This document shows positions 1 to 6,156 of a stretch of 8,868 bases of DNA, piece after piece; the first letter of the stretch is position 1, and every line of letters begins with the position of its first letter. The translations under genes were made by a program, and so were the position numbers. The DNA lies in assembly GCA_003132105.1 (NCBI GenBank), contig PKWS01000078.1:1-8868 (forward strand), read 5' to 3'. The notes under the pieces are model-generated. The model did not search any database. It was not told the DNA's origin and was given only the letters and a program-made list of their open reading frames with translations. This DNA is from Desulfosporosinus sp. GTDB lineage: Bacteria; Bacillota; Desulfitobacteriia; Desulfitobacteriales; Desulfitobacteriaceae.

Positions 1-268
1 TCTGCTTTCCTTTTTCAGTGAACTCTGCGTCCTTGGGACTTATAATGGATAGCAATTGTTGCAATTCTCCTACATGCTGTCTTTCTTCGTCTGCAATATG
101 ATAGAGAATCTTCTTGGCTATTTCATTATTAGTTGCCATTGCATGGGCTTCATAACCGACAATTGCTTCATATTCTCCAGCAATATCTACACGAAGAGCC
201 TGAGCTAATTCATCATTGGACAACTGCTTGGGTGCGTTTGCAATGAATGGATTTCCAAGTAACGCCAT
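1..268 (-). CDS. Encapsulated ferritin (EncFtn-like) cargo protein, partial
   Basis: The frame opens at an ATG (complement of 266-268) preceded by AAGGATGTG and stays open for 89 codons to the left edge, so the C-terminus is missing. It starts MALLGNPFIANAPK and then forms two predicted helices. Glu32, Tyr39, Glu62 and His65, the last two in DEERQH, fall at the same positions as the ferroxidase residues known from Rhodospirillum rubrum EncFtn. Members of this family are about 100-140 residues long, form a ring-shaped decamer that oxidises Fe2+, and are packaged in an encapsulin shell by a C-terminal targeting peptide. The shell gene is usually next to or fused with the ferritin, so it would be expected left of position 1; this is inference. 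The gene diverges from the permease relic and catalase to its right. A generic rubrerythrin-like protein is the main alternative. Confidence 0.8.
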   Translation of the reverse strand, partial: MALLGNPFIANAPKQLSNDELAQALRVDIAGEYEAIVGYEAHAMATNNEIAKKILYHIADEERQHVGELQQLLSIISPKDAEFTEKGKQ

Positions 269-311
269 AAACTCACATCCTTTTGAATTTTTACTTTTTT
301 ATTTTCTCTAA

Positions 312-574
312 ATTAGGGAATTAATATTCAGGACGCCTCGCAATACTATGGAAATGCTTTCTGTTATTCCCCCTATATTTATTTTATTAGGACTATTGGA
401 TGTATGGGTACAACGAGAAACAATGATCAAGCTGATGGGGGAGAAATCCGGAATCCTTGGTATTCTGATAGCATTTTTCTTAGGTTCGGCCGCAGCTGGG
501 CCGTTATATCCCATATGCTGATTGCTTATATCACGGAGGTTATTGAACGAAAAAGAGAAACAGTATATCTATGA
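312..574 (+). pseudogene. Permease (COG0701/DUF318-like) relic with internal deletion
   Basis: From about 324 a frame reads the typical membrane segment of a small COG0701-type permease: EMLSVIPPIFILLGLLDVW, then LGILIAFFLGSAAAGPLY, and it ends at TGA 519-521. A second frame starting at 518 reads LIAYITEVIERKRETVYL and stops at TGA 572-574. This matches the end of the same family, where a last membrane helix is followed by a charged tail. The family segment between GPLY and the last helix, roughly 50 residues, is absent, and so is the N-terminal helix before 312. The simplest reading is one permease gene that lost its 5' end and an internal block, leaving a frameshifted join near 512-520. Such permeases are about 160 or 300 residues long. 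The family assignment is from remembered motifs. The relic is non-functional as read. Confidence 0.7.
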
Positions 575-726
575 TAGTGCGAGTAGATAATTTACCTTTT
601 TAAATTTGGGTCCTATAAGAGTAAATATAACAAGTGCGAATAACAGACTCTTGTCGGACAAAATAAGTGACAGAATACATAAAATTTTAAATAGATTTTT
701 AGAGCTTGCTAAATCTTTGATCCATC
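575..726. other. AT-rich spacer without a recognisable gene
   Basis: I see no supported coding sequence here. A 60-codon open frame on the minus strand (569-751) has a hydrophobic composition but no ribosome site and no recognisable motif, and it lies in AT-rich DNA. The segment contains one copy (605-618) of a 14-base repeat seen again at 1494-1507. Confidence 0.5.
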
Positions 727-756
727 TTAACCAAAAGATTGCTTGAATCATATAAT
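727..756 (+). promoter_or_regulatory. Putative sigma-A promoter of the manganese catalase
   Basis: A perfect TATAAT (751-756) lies 38 bases before the catalase start. A weak -35 candidate TTAACC (727-732) sits 18 bases upstream of it. Transcription would begin near 763-768, leaving a short leader with an AGGAGGT ribosome site at 781-787. I see no clear PerR or Fur box. Confidence 0.4.
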
Positions 757-793
757 AAATTGAGGGATTCTATTGTCATGAGGAGGTCTAACC

Positions 794-1345
794 ATGTTCA
801 GTTATAGCAAACCATTGTTCTATCCTGTTGACGTTCAGATGCGCGACCCTGTTTTCGGCCAAGTATTACTCGAGCACTATGGTGGAAAAGACAGTGAATA
901 TTCCGCGGCGTCCCAGTACCTAAATCATCGTTCTAATATGCGTAACCGCTACCTTCGTGATCTCCTGGGCCTCATCGCCGCCGAGGAAATGGGTCACATG
1001 GAAATGATCGCAGTGGCCATAAACAAACTAGGAGGTCCCCCGCTCTGTTATGTCAATTCGCAAGGGATTCCCTGGAATATGAGTTATGTCGATCAAAGCT
1101 TAGACCCCATTGCAATGCTTCAAGCCGACGTTGAAGCAGAAGTTCGGGCACAAATCTTATACAATCATCATTACACGATGACCAATGACCCCGGTCTCAA
1201 AAAGATGATCAGTTTCTTAGGAAGTAGAGAAGATGTGCATAAACACCTCTTCCAAAAAGCCCAGATGATAATTCAGCACTCTGCCCCACCCGAGCAATTC
1301 AATGAATTGATTGTTTTATATAAAGCTAGTTTGCAAAACAGTTAA
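794..1345 (+). CDS. Manganese catalase family protein, CotJC-like
   Basis: This 183-residue protein decomposes hydrogen peroxide if it is active as a dimanganese catalase. Related short proteins (CotJC) sit in Bacillus and Clostridium spore coats. The ligand pattern is complete: Glu35 in SEYSAASQYLN, Glu65 and His68 in AAEEMGHMEM, Glu116 in EAEVRA and His149 in REDVHKH. These correspond in order to Lactobacillus plantarum catalase Glu35, Glu66, His69, Glu148 and His181, and the last two keep the same 33-residue spacing. At 183 residues it matches CotJC length and lacks the C-terminal extension of the roughly 270-residue enzymes. The ATG is fixed by AGGAGGT six bases upstream. The CotJC partners CotJA and CotJB are not next to it. 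With the ferritin at the left edge it suggests a peroxide/iron defence locus. I am sure of the family but not of coat location. Confidence 0.9.
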   Translation: MFSYSKPLFYPVDVQMRDPVFGQVLLEHYGGKDSEYSAASQYLNHRSNMRNRYLRDLLGLIAAEEMGHMEMIAVAINKLGGPPLCYVNSQGIPWNMSYVDQSLDPIAMLQADVEAEVRAQILYNHHYTMTNDPGLKKMISFLGSREDVHKHLFQKAQMIIQHSAPPEQFNELIVLYKASLQNS

Positions 1346-1391
1346 TCCTTTGAATGTAAAGAAAGAACGTTGAGGTAATTAATAGTACAAG

Positions 1392-1487
1392 ATGAACAGT
1401 ATGAGTAATTTCTGGTTTTTTCTTTTGTTATTAAGCCTTGTTCCTATTATTTTTCTTTATCAAAGATGGTATGAAAAAACAGAGTAA
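1392..1487 (+). CDS. Possible 31-residue single-pass membrane peptide
   Basis: A small frame encodes MNSMSNFWFFLLLL, continues as one hydrophobic helix of about 18 residues (FWFF to IFLY), and ends in a charged tail QRWYEKTE. An in-frame stop just upstream limits the start to 1392 or the second ATG at 1401. A GAGG lies about 17 bases before the first ATG, too far for a good ribosome site. It follows the catalase by 46 bases on the same strand and precedes a terminator-like stem, so it could be the last cistron of that unit. The helix-plus-charged-tail design is common among bacterial membrane microproteins. I do not recognise the family, and a chance frame remains possible. Confidence 0.4.
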   Translation: MNSMSNFWFFLLLLSLVPIIFLYQRWYEKTE

Positions 1488-1545
1488 ACAATCTTTGGGT
1501 CCTATAACGATTACTACGGAAAGTTGAGAAAAACTAAAATCCTTA

Positions 1546-1587
1546 AAAACAGCCAGATTTGACCTTGAGCGACGATTGGGCTGTTTT
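1546..1587. terminator. Probable bidirectional terminator
   Basis: A perfect 9-bp inverted repeat, AAAACAGCC (1546-1554) and GGCTGTTTT (1579-1587), encloses 24 bases. On the plus strand it runs into TTTTCATTTT. On the minus strand the stem runs into TTTTTAAGGATTTT. It lies between the plus-strand catalase unit and the minus-strand coiled-coil gene, where a two-way terminator would be expected. The loop is longer than usual, which lowers confidence. Confidence 0.45.
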
Positions 1588-1599
1588 CATTTTACTACT

Positions 1600-1928
1600 T
1601 TTAGTCCACTTAAAGTGTGTTTTTGGTTCGATCATCGAAGTTCGTTTTTCTTGAGTTTACGCTAGTTTCCTACAGCGTCCGTTCAGGATAATTTCCAATC
1701 CGTCTTTCCTGCGCGCACACCTTAAAAAGTCTGGGTCACGTCTTATCCTGGGGGCATGGATAGTGACGAACTGGGGAAAATCCATTTTGGGTCAAGCCTT
1801 AAAAGAGCTTTTCCTCCAGTTCTTGGACAAGTCTAATTGAGGGTTATTCTTTGGAGCGGACTTGACCACACTCTCCACACCCCCGGCGACTGCATTGGGT
1901 CGTTTCTCATCCTGCGCGCATCCTATTG
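1600..1928. other. Non-coding spacer with repeats, 3' of the coiled-coil gene
   Basis: No gene is supported here. Visible structure includes the near-palindrome TTCGAT-C-ATCGAA (1627-1639), an 8-bp inverted repeat CAGGATAA/TTATCCTG (1684-1691 and 1743-1750), and an 11-base direct repeat TCCTGCGCGCA at 1707-1717 and 1910-1920. GGTCAAG near 1793 is mirrored by CTTGACC near 1861. The base composition is closer to the structured 3 kb segment than to the flanking chromosome. It may be a remnant of plasmid backbone or the 3' untranslated part of the coiled-coil gene. Confidence 0.4.
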
Positions 1929-2858
1929 TTATGTTGTTTTGGTATTTTTAATTTCTTTAGCTTCGAGCAAATCAAAAATTCGTTTATTTAACGTCTCGAT
2001 GGTCCTGTGCATTTCGTTTTTCTCAGCATTGTTTTCGCGATTTTGTTCTTCGATTGTTTTGTGCATTTCATCTTTCAACGTCTGCGTTTCTTGTAGAACT
2101 CGGCGTTCTGACTCGCTTTTTTCGTTTGAAATTAGCAATTCGGTCGTTTTGGCAAGCTGCGCCAAGTCCTTTTCATGCCCAGCTATTAGACTGGCCATCT
2201 TCTCGTTCATTTCAATTTGAACCTTGTTTGCCTTTTCAAGCGACGCTTTTAGTTCGCGATCCATCGATTCGTTTTGTTTCACAACATCATTGAGCCGATT
2301 TTCAAGTTCATGTTTTTCGCTTCTCAAAGTTTTAATTTGGTCTGCGTTTTCAGTATTCAAACGTTTGTTTTCGTTTCGCTCGGCTTCCAGGTCGTCGTTC
2401 CTACGGGTGAAATTTGCGATTGTTGACTTGTCGGTATTACGTTGAAGCTCAAGTTCTTCATTCCTGGCCGCGAGCTTGACGGCAGAACTATCACTTTCAC
2501 GCCTTTTTTCTTCTTCTGCGTCCCGTTCCGCGATGGCAGCTGTCTTCGTTTGCTGCAGTTCGTCAACTAGTGTTTTATGTAAGTCGTATTCTTGGGCGAT
2601 TTTCGTGTTGAAAAATTGGTTCGTATCAATAGATTTTTGGATTTGCGAAAGGAAGATTGCTTCAAGGGCGCTCAGGTGCGTCCGGATCTGAGGTATGTCG
2701 AGAGACTGCTCAACTTCTTTGCCGACGTTGGAAATTTCATGTTGTGAGAGTACCAGTTCAAAAAAATCTTTTGATGTTAATCCCGATTTTGATTTCAGTT
2801 CTTCATATCGGGCTTTCACTTCTGTGCTCGCTTTGACTGTTACATTTTCATCCGCCAT
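1929..2858 (-). CDS. Ribbon-helix-helix plus long coiled-coil protein, probably plasmid-encoded
   Basis: This is a 309-residue protein starting at ATG (complement of 2856-2858) behind a GGAGG ribosome site. Residues 6-40 fit a ribbon-helix-helix DNA-binding unit: strand VTVKAS (6-11), helix 12-25, turn at Gly26, helix 28-40. From about residue 95 to 305 the sequence is almost uninterrupted charged coiled coil rich in Glu, Lys, Asn, Arg and Leu. There is no signal peptide or membrane helix. The design recalls plasmid proteins that combine a DNA-binding head with a coiled coil: KfrA (autoregulator and nucleoid-like protein), pSK1 Par (one-protein partition) and StbA. Those use other DNA-binding folds, so this is analogy and not homology. 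The dense GTATAC palindromes directly upstream (2881-2950) are the obvious target and predict autoregulation. A relaxosome accessory of MobC type is less likely because oriT lies over 3 kb away. Confidence 0.7.
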   Translation of the reverse strand: MADENVTVKASTEVKARYEELKSKSGLTSKDFFELVLSQHEISNVGKEVEQSLDIPQIRTHLSALEAIFLSQIQKSIDTNQFFNTKIAQEYDLHKTLVDELQQTKTAAIAERDAEEEKRRESDSSAVKLAARNEELELQRNTDKSTIANFTRRNDDLEAERNENKRLNTENADQIKTLRSEKHELENRLNDVVKQNESMDRELKASLEKANKVQIEMNEKMASLIAGHEKDLAQLAKTTELLISNEKSESERRVLQETQTLKDEMHKTIEEQNRENNAEKNEMHRTIETLNKRIFDLLEAKEIKNTKTT

Positions 2859-2880
2859 TATTTTCCGCCTCCATTTTTCG

Positions 2881-2960
2881 GGTATACCTATGTCCCTTGA
2901 TTAATGCATGGTATACCTAGGTATACCTGTATACTTTAAGTATACCATACATTGATCAAT
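2881..2960. promoter_or_regulatory. Nested GTATAC palindrome array: operator and possible centromere
   Basis: GTATAC occurs at 2882-2887, 2911-2916, 2921-2926, 2929-2934 and 2940-2945. Two perfect palindromes sit side by side: GGTATACCTAGGTATACC (2910-2927) and GTATACTTTAAGTATAC (2929-2945). Both are held inside a larger inverted repeat, 2896-2916 against 2940-2960, with 18 of 21 positions pairing around a centre at 2928. Ribbon-helix-helix proteins typically bind short palindromes cooperatively as tandem dimers, so the adjacent 309-residue protein is the likely ligand. The array sits between that gene and the structured non-coding segment and could control both. It could also act as a partition site. 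The binding is inferred. Confidence 0.75.
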
Positions 2961-2979
2961 ATTGTTGGTTTTTTATCAT
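2952..2979 (+). promoter_or_regulatory. Weak promoter candidate facing the structured segment
   Basis: TTGATC (2952-2957) and TATCAT (2974-2979) are separated by 16 bases on the plus strand, which would start a transcript near 2986. The -35 overlaps the outer arm of the GTATAC inverted repeat, so a protein bound there could repress it. The hexamers are imperfect and the spacing is one short, so this is only a candidate. Confidence 0.25.
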
Positions 2980-3019
2980 TCGTTTTTCGTCGTCTCATCA
3001 CATTCTAACAAGCAAGTTA

Positions 3020-3843
3020 ACCCGGACTTGAAAGGTCGAGATTAGGCCTTATTAACGGGAGTTTGAACCTGCCGCCAGTGTGCCGATGTTTATTACTAGG
3101 GGATTAAACCTCGCCTGGATCGTGTCCGGGTAGCACGAGGGATACCACAGGGCGTTAGCCCGAGGATATGCTCGCTGCTATCCCATGGACACATGAGTCA
3201 CCCAAGATGCTTAAGAGTTGGGGAGTCTCTTTGGACCCGCAAAGACATACCCCAAAGAAAAAGAGACTTCCCTTGGCAAGCGCCGAGCGTCTCCGTTAAT
3301 CTCGCCAACGTTCCTATCGTACCCCTCGTTCTCCTTCGGCACCCGAAATCGGTCTATGGCCGTAGTGCTTGAGCTTGCGAAACGATGGAGGCCATTGTCC
3401 GATTGTTAATCGTAACCGTAACGTTGAGTGACACACATATACCCCAAATTATTACCCTAGGTGTGACCTCTCATTGTTAAAGGTTACTCCTCTTTGAAGA
3501 CCCCAAACACATTCCCCGATATGCGGTCTGCGACGGTTAGGAGCTGTCCGCATTTACTCCGCAGCCACAATCGTTGTGCCGGCCCACGTTAGGCACATGG
3601 GTTATGGCTGCTCCTCTATGACGCCCCCCCGGTCCTCGTCGATCTCCCCCCGGCAAGTAATGTCGCGCTCAGACATTACTTCAGTTCCTGCTCCGTCCGC
3701 GCATGACCAACGCAGGAGGGAATTCGTGGCCTTCGGCCCCAGTCAAGCATGAGCAGCGTATGCGGGAATTCTCGACTGGACGGCTCGCAGGCCGAGCCCA
3801 CCGAGGCCACACCTCCCCGCGCGTGTGGCCTGGTCCGTCCAGT
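3020..3843 (+). ncRNA. Candidate large ornate structured noncoding RNA
   Basis: No convincing protein is encoded between 2859 and 4027, yet this part can be drawn as a series of helices. Helices: 3020-3027/3124-3131; 3059-3066/3104-3112 with a bulge; 3122-3127/3187-3192 stacked on 3139-3144/3179-3184 and closing two hairpins (3150-3161, 3161-3174); 3220-3231/3261-3272; 3273-3276 plus 3284-3287 with 3301-3308; hairpin 3335-3347; 3412-3417/3482-3487; 3561-3567/3605-3611 enclosing hairpins 3566-3578 and 3576-3596; 10-bp hairpin 3655-3681; 3685-3691/3712-3718; 3720-3725/3766-3771 enclosing two hairpins; final three-way junction 3775-3843. The first and third helices overlap and would be alternatives. 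Wobbles such as G3223-U3269, G3065-U3104 and U3685-G3718 pair only in plus-strand RNA. Size and mobile context resemble the GOLLD/ROOL class, but I cannot assign a family. The ends are estimates. A replication origin is the main alternative. Confidence 0.5.
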
Positions 3844-4027
3844 GACCCAGCGCAAATCCAAAACCTCAACTCACGAAGATAGACTTGACGTTTCCGGACC
3901 AAGACAAAAAGGGTTTCTACTTTCTCACTCAAAGAAAACCATTACGTACACTCAACAACCCCGTTCTAAAAGTTCCTGAATATAACCAATACATAGGCAA
4001 ACAGCATAATTGGGAAGTAGGATAAAA
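3844..4027. other. Spacer between the structured segment and the relaxase 3' end
   Basis: No gene or clear terminator is visible. The sequence changes here from GC-richer and structured to AT-rich and unstructured. Whatever ends a plus-strand transcript of the structured segment, or the minus-strand relaxase message, is not obvious. Confidence 0.35.
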
Positions 4028-6034
4028 CTATAGCTCTAAATCTTGGCTCTGCTTTTTTTGTTTTATTCTTTGTGATTTCTTCTTTAATCTGTCCTTTTTA
4101 AATTTATCTTCTTTTACTCTAGTATCAATTTCATTAATCACATTTTCAATAACCTCAAATAATAAGCTTCTGCCTTTATTTGAACTTACAAAGTCAGTAT
4201 TCTTAGTTTCAAATACTTTATAATTTTTCATGAAATTATCTTTATTGAAGTAATGATCCACTAAATTTTTTGATGCTTTATTTAAGTTTGTATTTGAATG
4301 ACACTCCATATAAAACATATTTTTATAGGCTTCATTTATTTTAAAATCAGGATATTTTTCTTTAAGTAACGTATTATTTTTGATATCCAATATATTCAAT
4401 ATTTCTTCTTGCTGAATTGAAGTATATTTATAGGGTATATCTGCAAATTCTTTTGGCATTAATGTTTTACCAAAATACTCTTCACTTAAAATAAATAATT
4501 CTTTTTCTTCTAATTTTAAAACCAACCTACCTTGCCAGGTGGGATACATTTCTTTCAGCTTGATATCGTAGATAGACTCTATTATTTTTAACGCCTTGGT
4601 CAAATCCTTTTGCCTATTCCACATTCGTTTCATATCAGCCATTATTTTAACAGGGGCATTTTTAGCTGTTTCTGGTTTTTCAAAATCTATATTATACTTT
4701 GCTACAAGTTCATTAAATGTTTTCATTATATGCTCAATATCGCTTTGAACTGACATTGTGAATCTCGAATTGTTTTTTAGTATATCGTTTAATGATTTTC
4801 TCAAATTATCTTCTTCAACTTTACCTTTTACTAATTCTAATTCATCAGCATTTAGTAAATTTTTATTATTTATGGTGTCATTAACTATTTGTATTTTTTC
4901 GTCGATAGTCAAGCTATCAATATCCAAATTTATATAGTTCTTTTTTATAAATCGATTGGACTCAGTTTCCAATATAGCTGATACGGAAAATAATAATTCT
5001 TCTTCCTTACCCAGCCTGTTTAACTTTTTTGTCTTATCAAGACTTTCAGGTTGAAAGCTTAAAGATTTTTGCCATCTTTTTAATTGCTCTAATCTATTAT
5101 TCACATTATCATAATTTATATATAGTTTTAATTCTTTAGCTGCATTTTTTAAGATTCTTTTTTCATCCGGTGAAATAGCTCTATAAAAGTTTCTATGATT
5201 TTCATTATCTTGTTTTTCTTCTTTATATTTTCTTAAATCACCTACCGTATTATTATAGTCTTTAAGTAATTTATTTTGATTTATTCTTTCAGATTCCTTT
5301 CCGTTTCTTTCCATATCTCTTGCAACATATCCCTCGTGTATTGTTGGAAATTTTTCATTCCCTAGATTTTCATGACTTTCACAAGTTATCCTCGCATTTA
5401 TTCCATTGCTTTTTAAAGCATTGTTGGTCATGACCTCCCATTCTTTGCGCCATTCTTTCATTGTCTCTTTTTTGTTCCAATCAGTTGTTGGAATTTTTAC
5501 AGATTTATACCTTCCGTTATTTTGCCTTATTCTATTTCCATCTTTATCAAAACTATAGTCCTCTTTTGATTTTGCTCCCCATTCTCCATTTTCTTTAAAT
5601 GGTCTTATCGTTAGCATAACATGAAAATGTGTGTTTTCTTCAGTGTCATTATGTATACAAATATCTGCTACCATGCCCTTATCTACAAACGCTTTTTGAC
5701 AAAATTCATAGGCCAGTTTTTCTTGTTCTTCTGTAGTTAATTCAATGGGTAAAGCAACGTTAAACTCTCTTGCTAGTTGTGCGTCATATCTTTTTTCAAT
5801 TTTTTCAACTTCATTCCATAATGTTTCTCTATCATATACCCAATCGGGAGAATTTTTAGGCGCTAATATTTTTGTTACTGGTTCAATATCTCGTTTGTAA
5901 TATTTTGTTTCTTTGCCTCTTTCATCGAATAATTTTTCGCCACTTCTATAGGCAGCACATGCTATTGCTGACCTTGTTCTTCCATTACTTGCTGACCTAG
6001 ATATTATTTGACCGGAAAAGTGATAGATAGCCAT
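4028..6034 (-). CDS. mobA: MobQ-type relaxase (MobA/MobL family)
   Basis: This 668-residue protein nicks one strand at oriT, stays covalently bound to the 5' end through a tyrosine, and leads the strand into a recipient. The N-terminus MAIYHFSGQIISRS is typical of MobA/MobL proteins. Motif I holds the candidate catalytic Tyr29 (CAAYRSGE), motif II is around Glu90 in EFNVALPIEL, and the metal-binding histidine motif is His128, His136 and His138 (IHNDTEENTHFHVML). The relaxase domain covers about residues 1-220. The rest is a long charged helical region with a lysine-rich tail. I see no primase or helicase signature. The ATG follows AGGAGGGGGA. The oriT lies about 90 bases upstream, as usual. 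No coupling protein or type IV secretion genes are present, so transfer would need a helper. The gene is clearly more AT-rich than the DNA on both sides, a sign of separate origin. Confidence 0.92.
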   Translation of the reverse strand: MAIYHFSGQIISRSASNGRTRSAIACAAYRSGEKLFDERGKETKYYKRDIEPVTKILAPKNSPDWVYDRETLWNEVEKIEKRYDAQLAREFNVALPIELTTEEQEKLAYEFCQKAFVDKGMVADICIHNDTEENTHFHVMLTIRPFKENGEWGAKSKEDYSFDKDGNRIRQNNGRYKSVKIPTTDWNKKETMKEWRKEWEVMTNNALKSNGINARITCESHENLGNEKFPTIHEGYVARDMERNGKESERINQNKLLKDYNNTVGDLRKYKEEKQDNENHRNFYRAISPDEKRILKNAAKELKLYINYDNVNNRLEQLKRWQKSLSFQPESLDKTKKLNRLGKEEELLFSVSAILETESNRFIKKNYINLDIDSLTIDEKIQIVNDTINNKNLLNADELELVKGKVEEDNLRKSLNDILKNNSRFTMSVQSDIEHIMKTFNELVAKYNIDFEKPETAKNAPVKIMADMKRMWNRQKDLTKALKIIESIYDIKLKEMYPTWQGRLVLKLEEKELFILSEEYFGKTLMPKEFADIPYKYTSIQQEEILNILDIKNNTLLKEKYPDFKINEAYKNMFYMECHSNTNLNKASKNLVDHYFNKDNFMKNYKVFETKNTDFVSSNKGRSLLFEVIENVINEIDTRVKEDKFKKDRLKKKSQRIKQKKQSQDLEL

Positions 6035-6119
6035 ATAGTCTCCCCCTCCTCTTAAAACATGAACGAAGTGAATTTTATATCACGCTTGACGCTTCTATAA
6101 ATTTTGTAAAATTTCGCAC

Positions 6120-6148
6120 ACGTCATTTATGACGTATAAGTGCGCTCT
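6120..6148 (+). other. Origin of transfer (oriT) with MobQ nic core
   Basis: A perfect 7-bp inverted repeat with a TT loop (ACGTCATTTATGACGT, 6120-6135) is followed after one base by TAAGTGCGCTCT (6137-6148). The RSF1010/R1162 family core is TAAGTGCGCCCT beside a small inverted repeat, so this matches 11 of 12 positions with the same architecture. The plus strand is the predicted nicked strand, with the nick within or at the end of the core. The site sits between the relaxase gene and debris, which fits its function. Confidence 0.85.
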
Positions 6149-6156
6149 TCGTTACT

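Noticed and set aside
569..751. A 60-residue hydrophobic minus-strand frame.
   Set aside because: It has no ribosome site or motif, lies in AT-rich DNA and overlaps the likely catalase promoter.
1837..2904. Plus-strand open frames opposite the coiled-coil gene, rich in Ser, Phe and Leu.
   Set aside because: They are mirror frames of a Glu/Lys-rich coiled coil and have no independent support.
2881..2950. CRISPR or iteron interpretation of the GTATAC copies.
   Set aside because: The spacing is irregular (29, 10, 8 and 11 bases) and the units are palindromes without spacers. No Cas or Rep protein is nearby, so an operator or centromere fits better.
3020..3843. Group II intron or rRNA fragment.
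   Set aside because: I see no domain V-like hairpin with its AGC triad, no reverse transcriptase and no recognisable rRNA stretch.
3218..3979. Several short open frames on both strands within the structured segment (for example 3218-3409 plus, 3676-3932 minus, 3749-3979 plus).
   Set aside because: They have no ribosome sites or recognisable motifs, overlap one another, and cover the paired arms of hairpins. They are explained by GC-rich structure.
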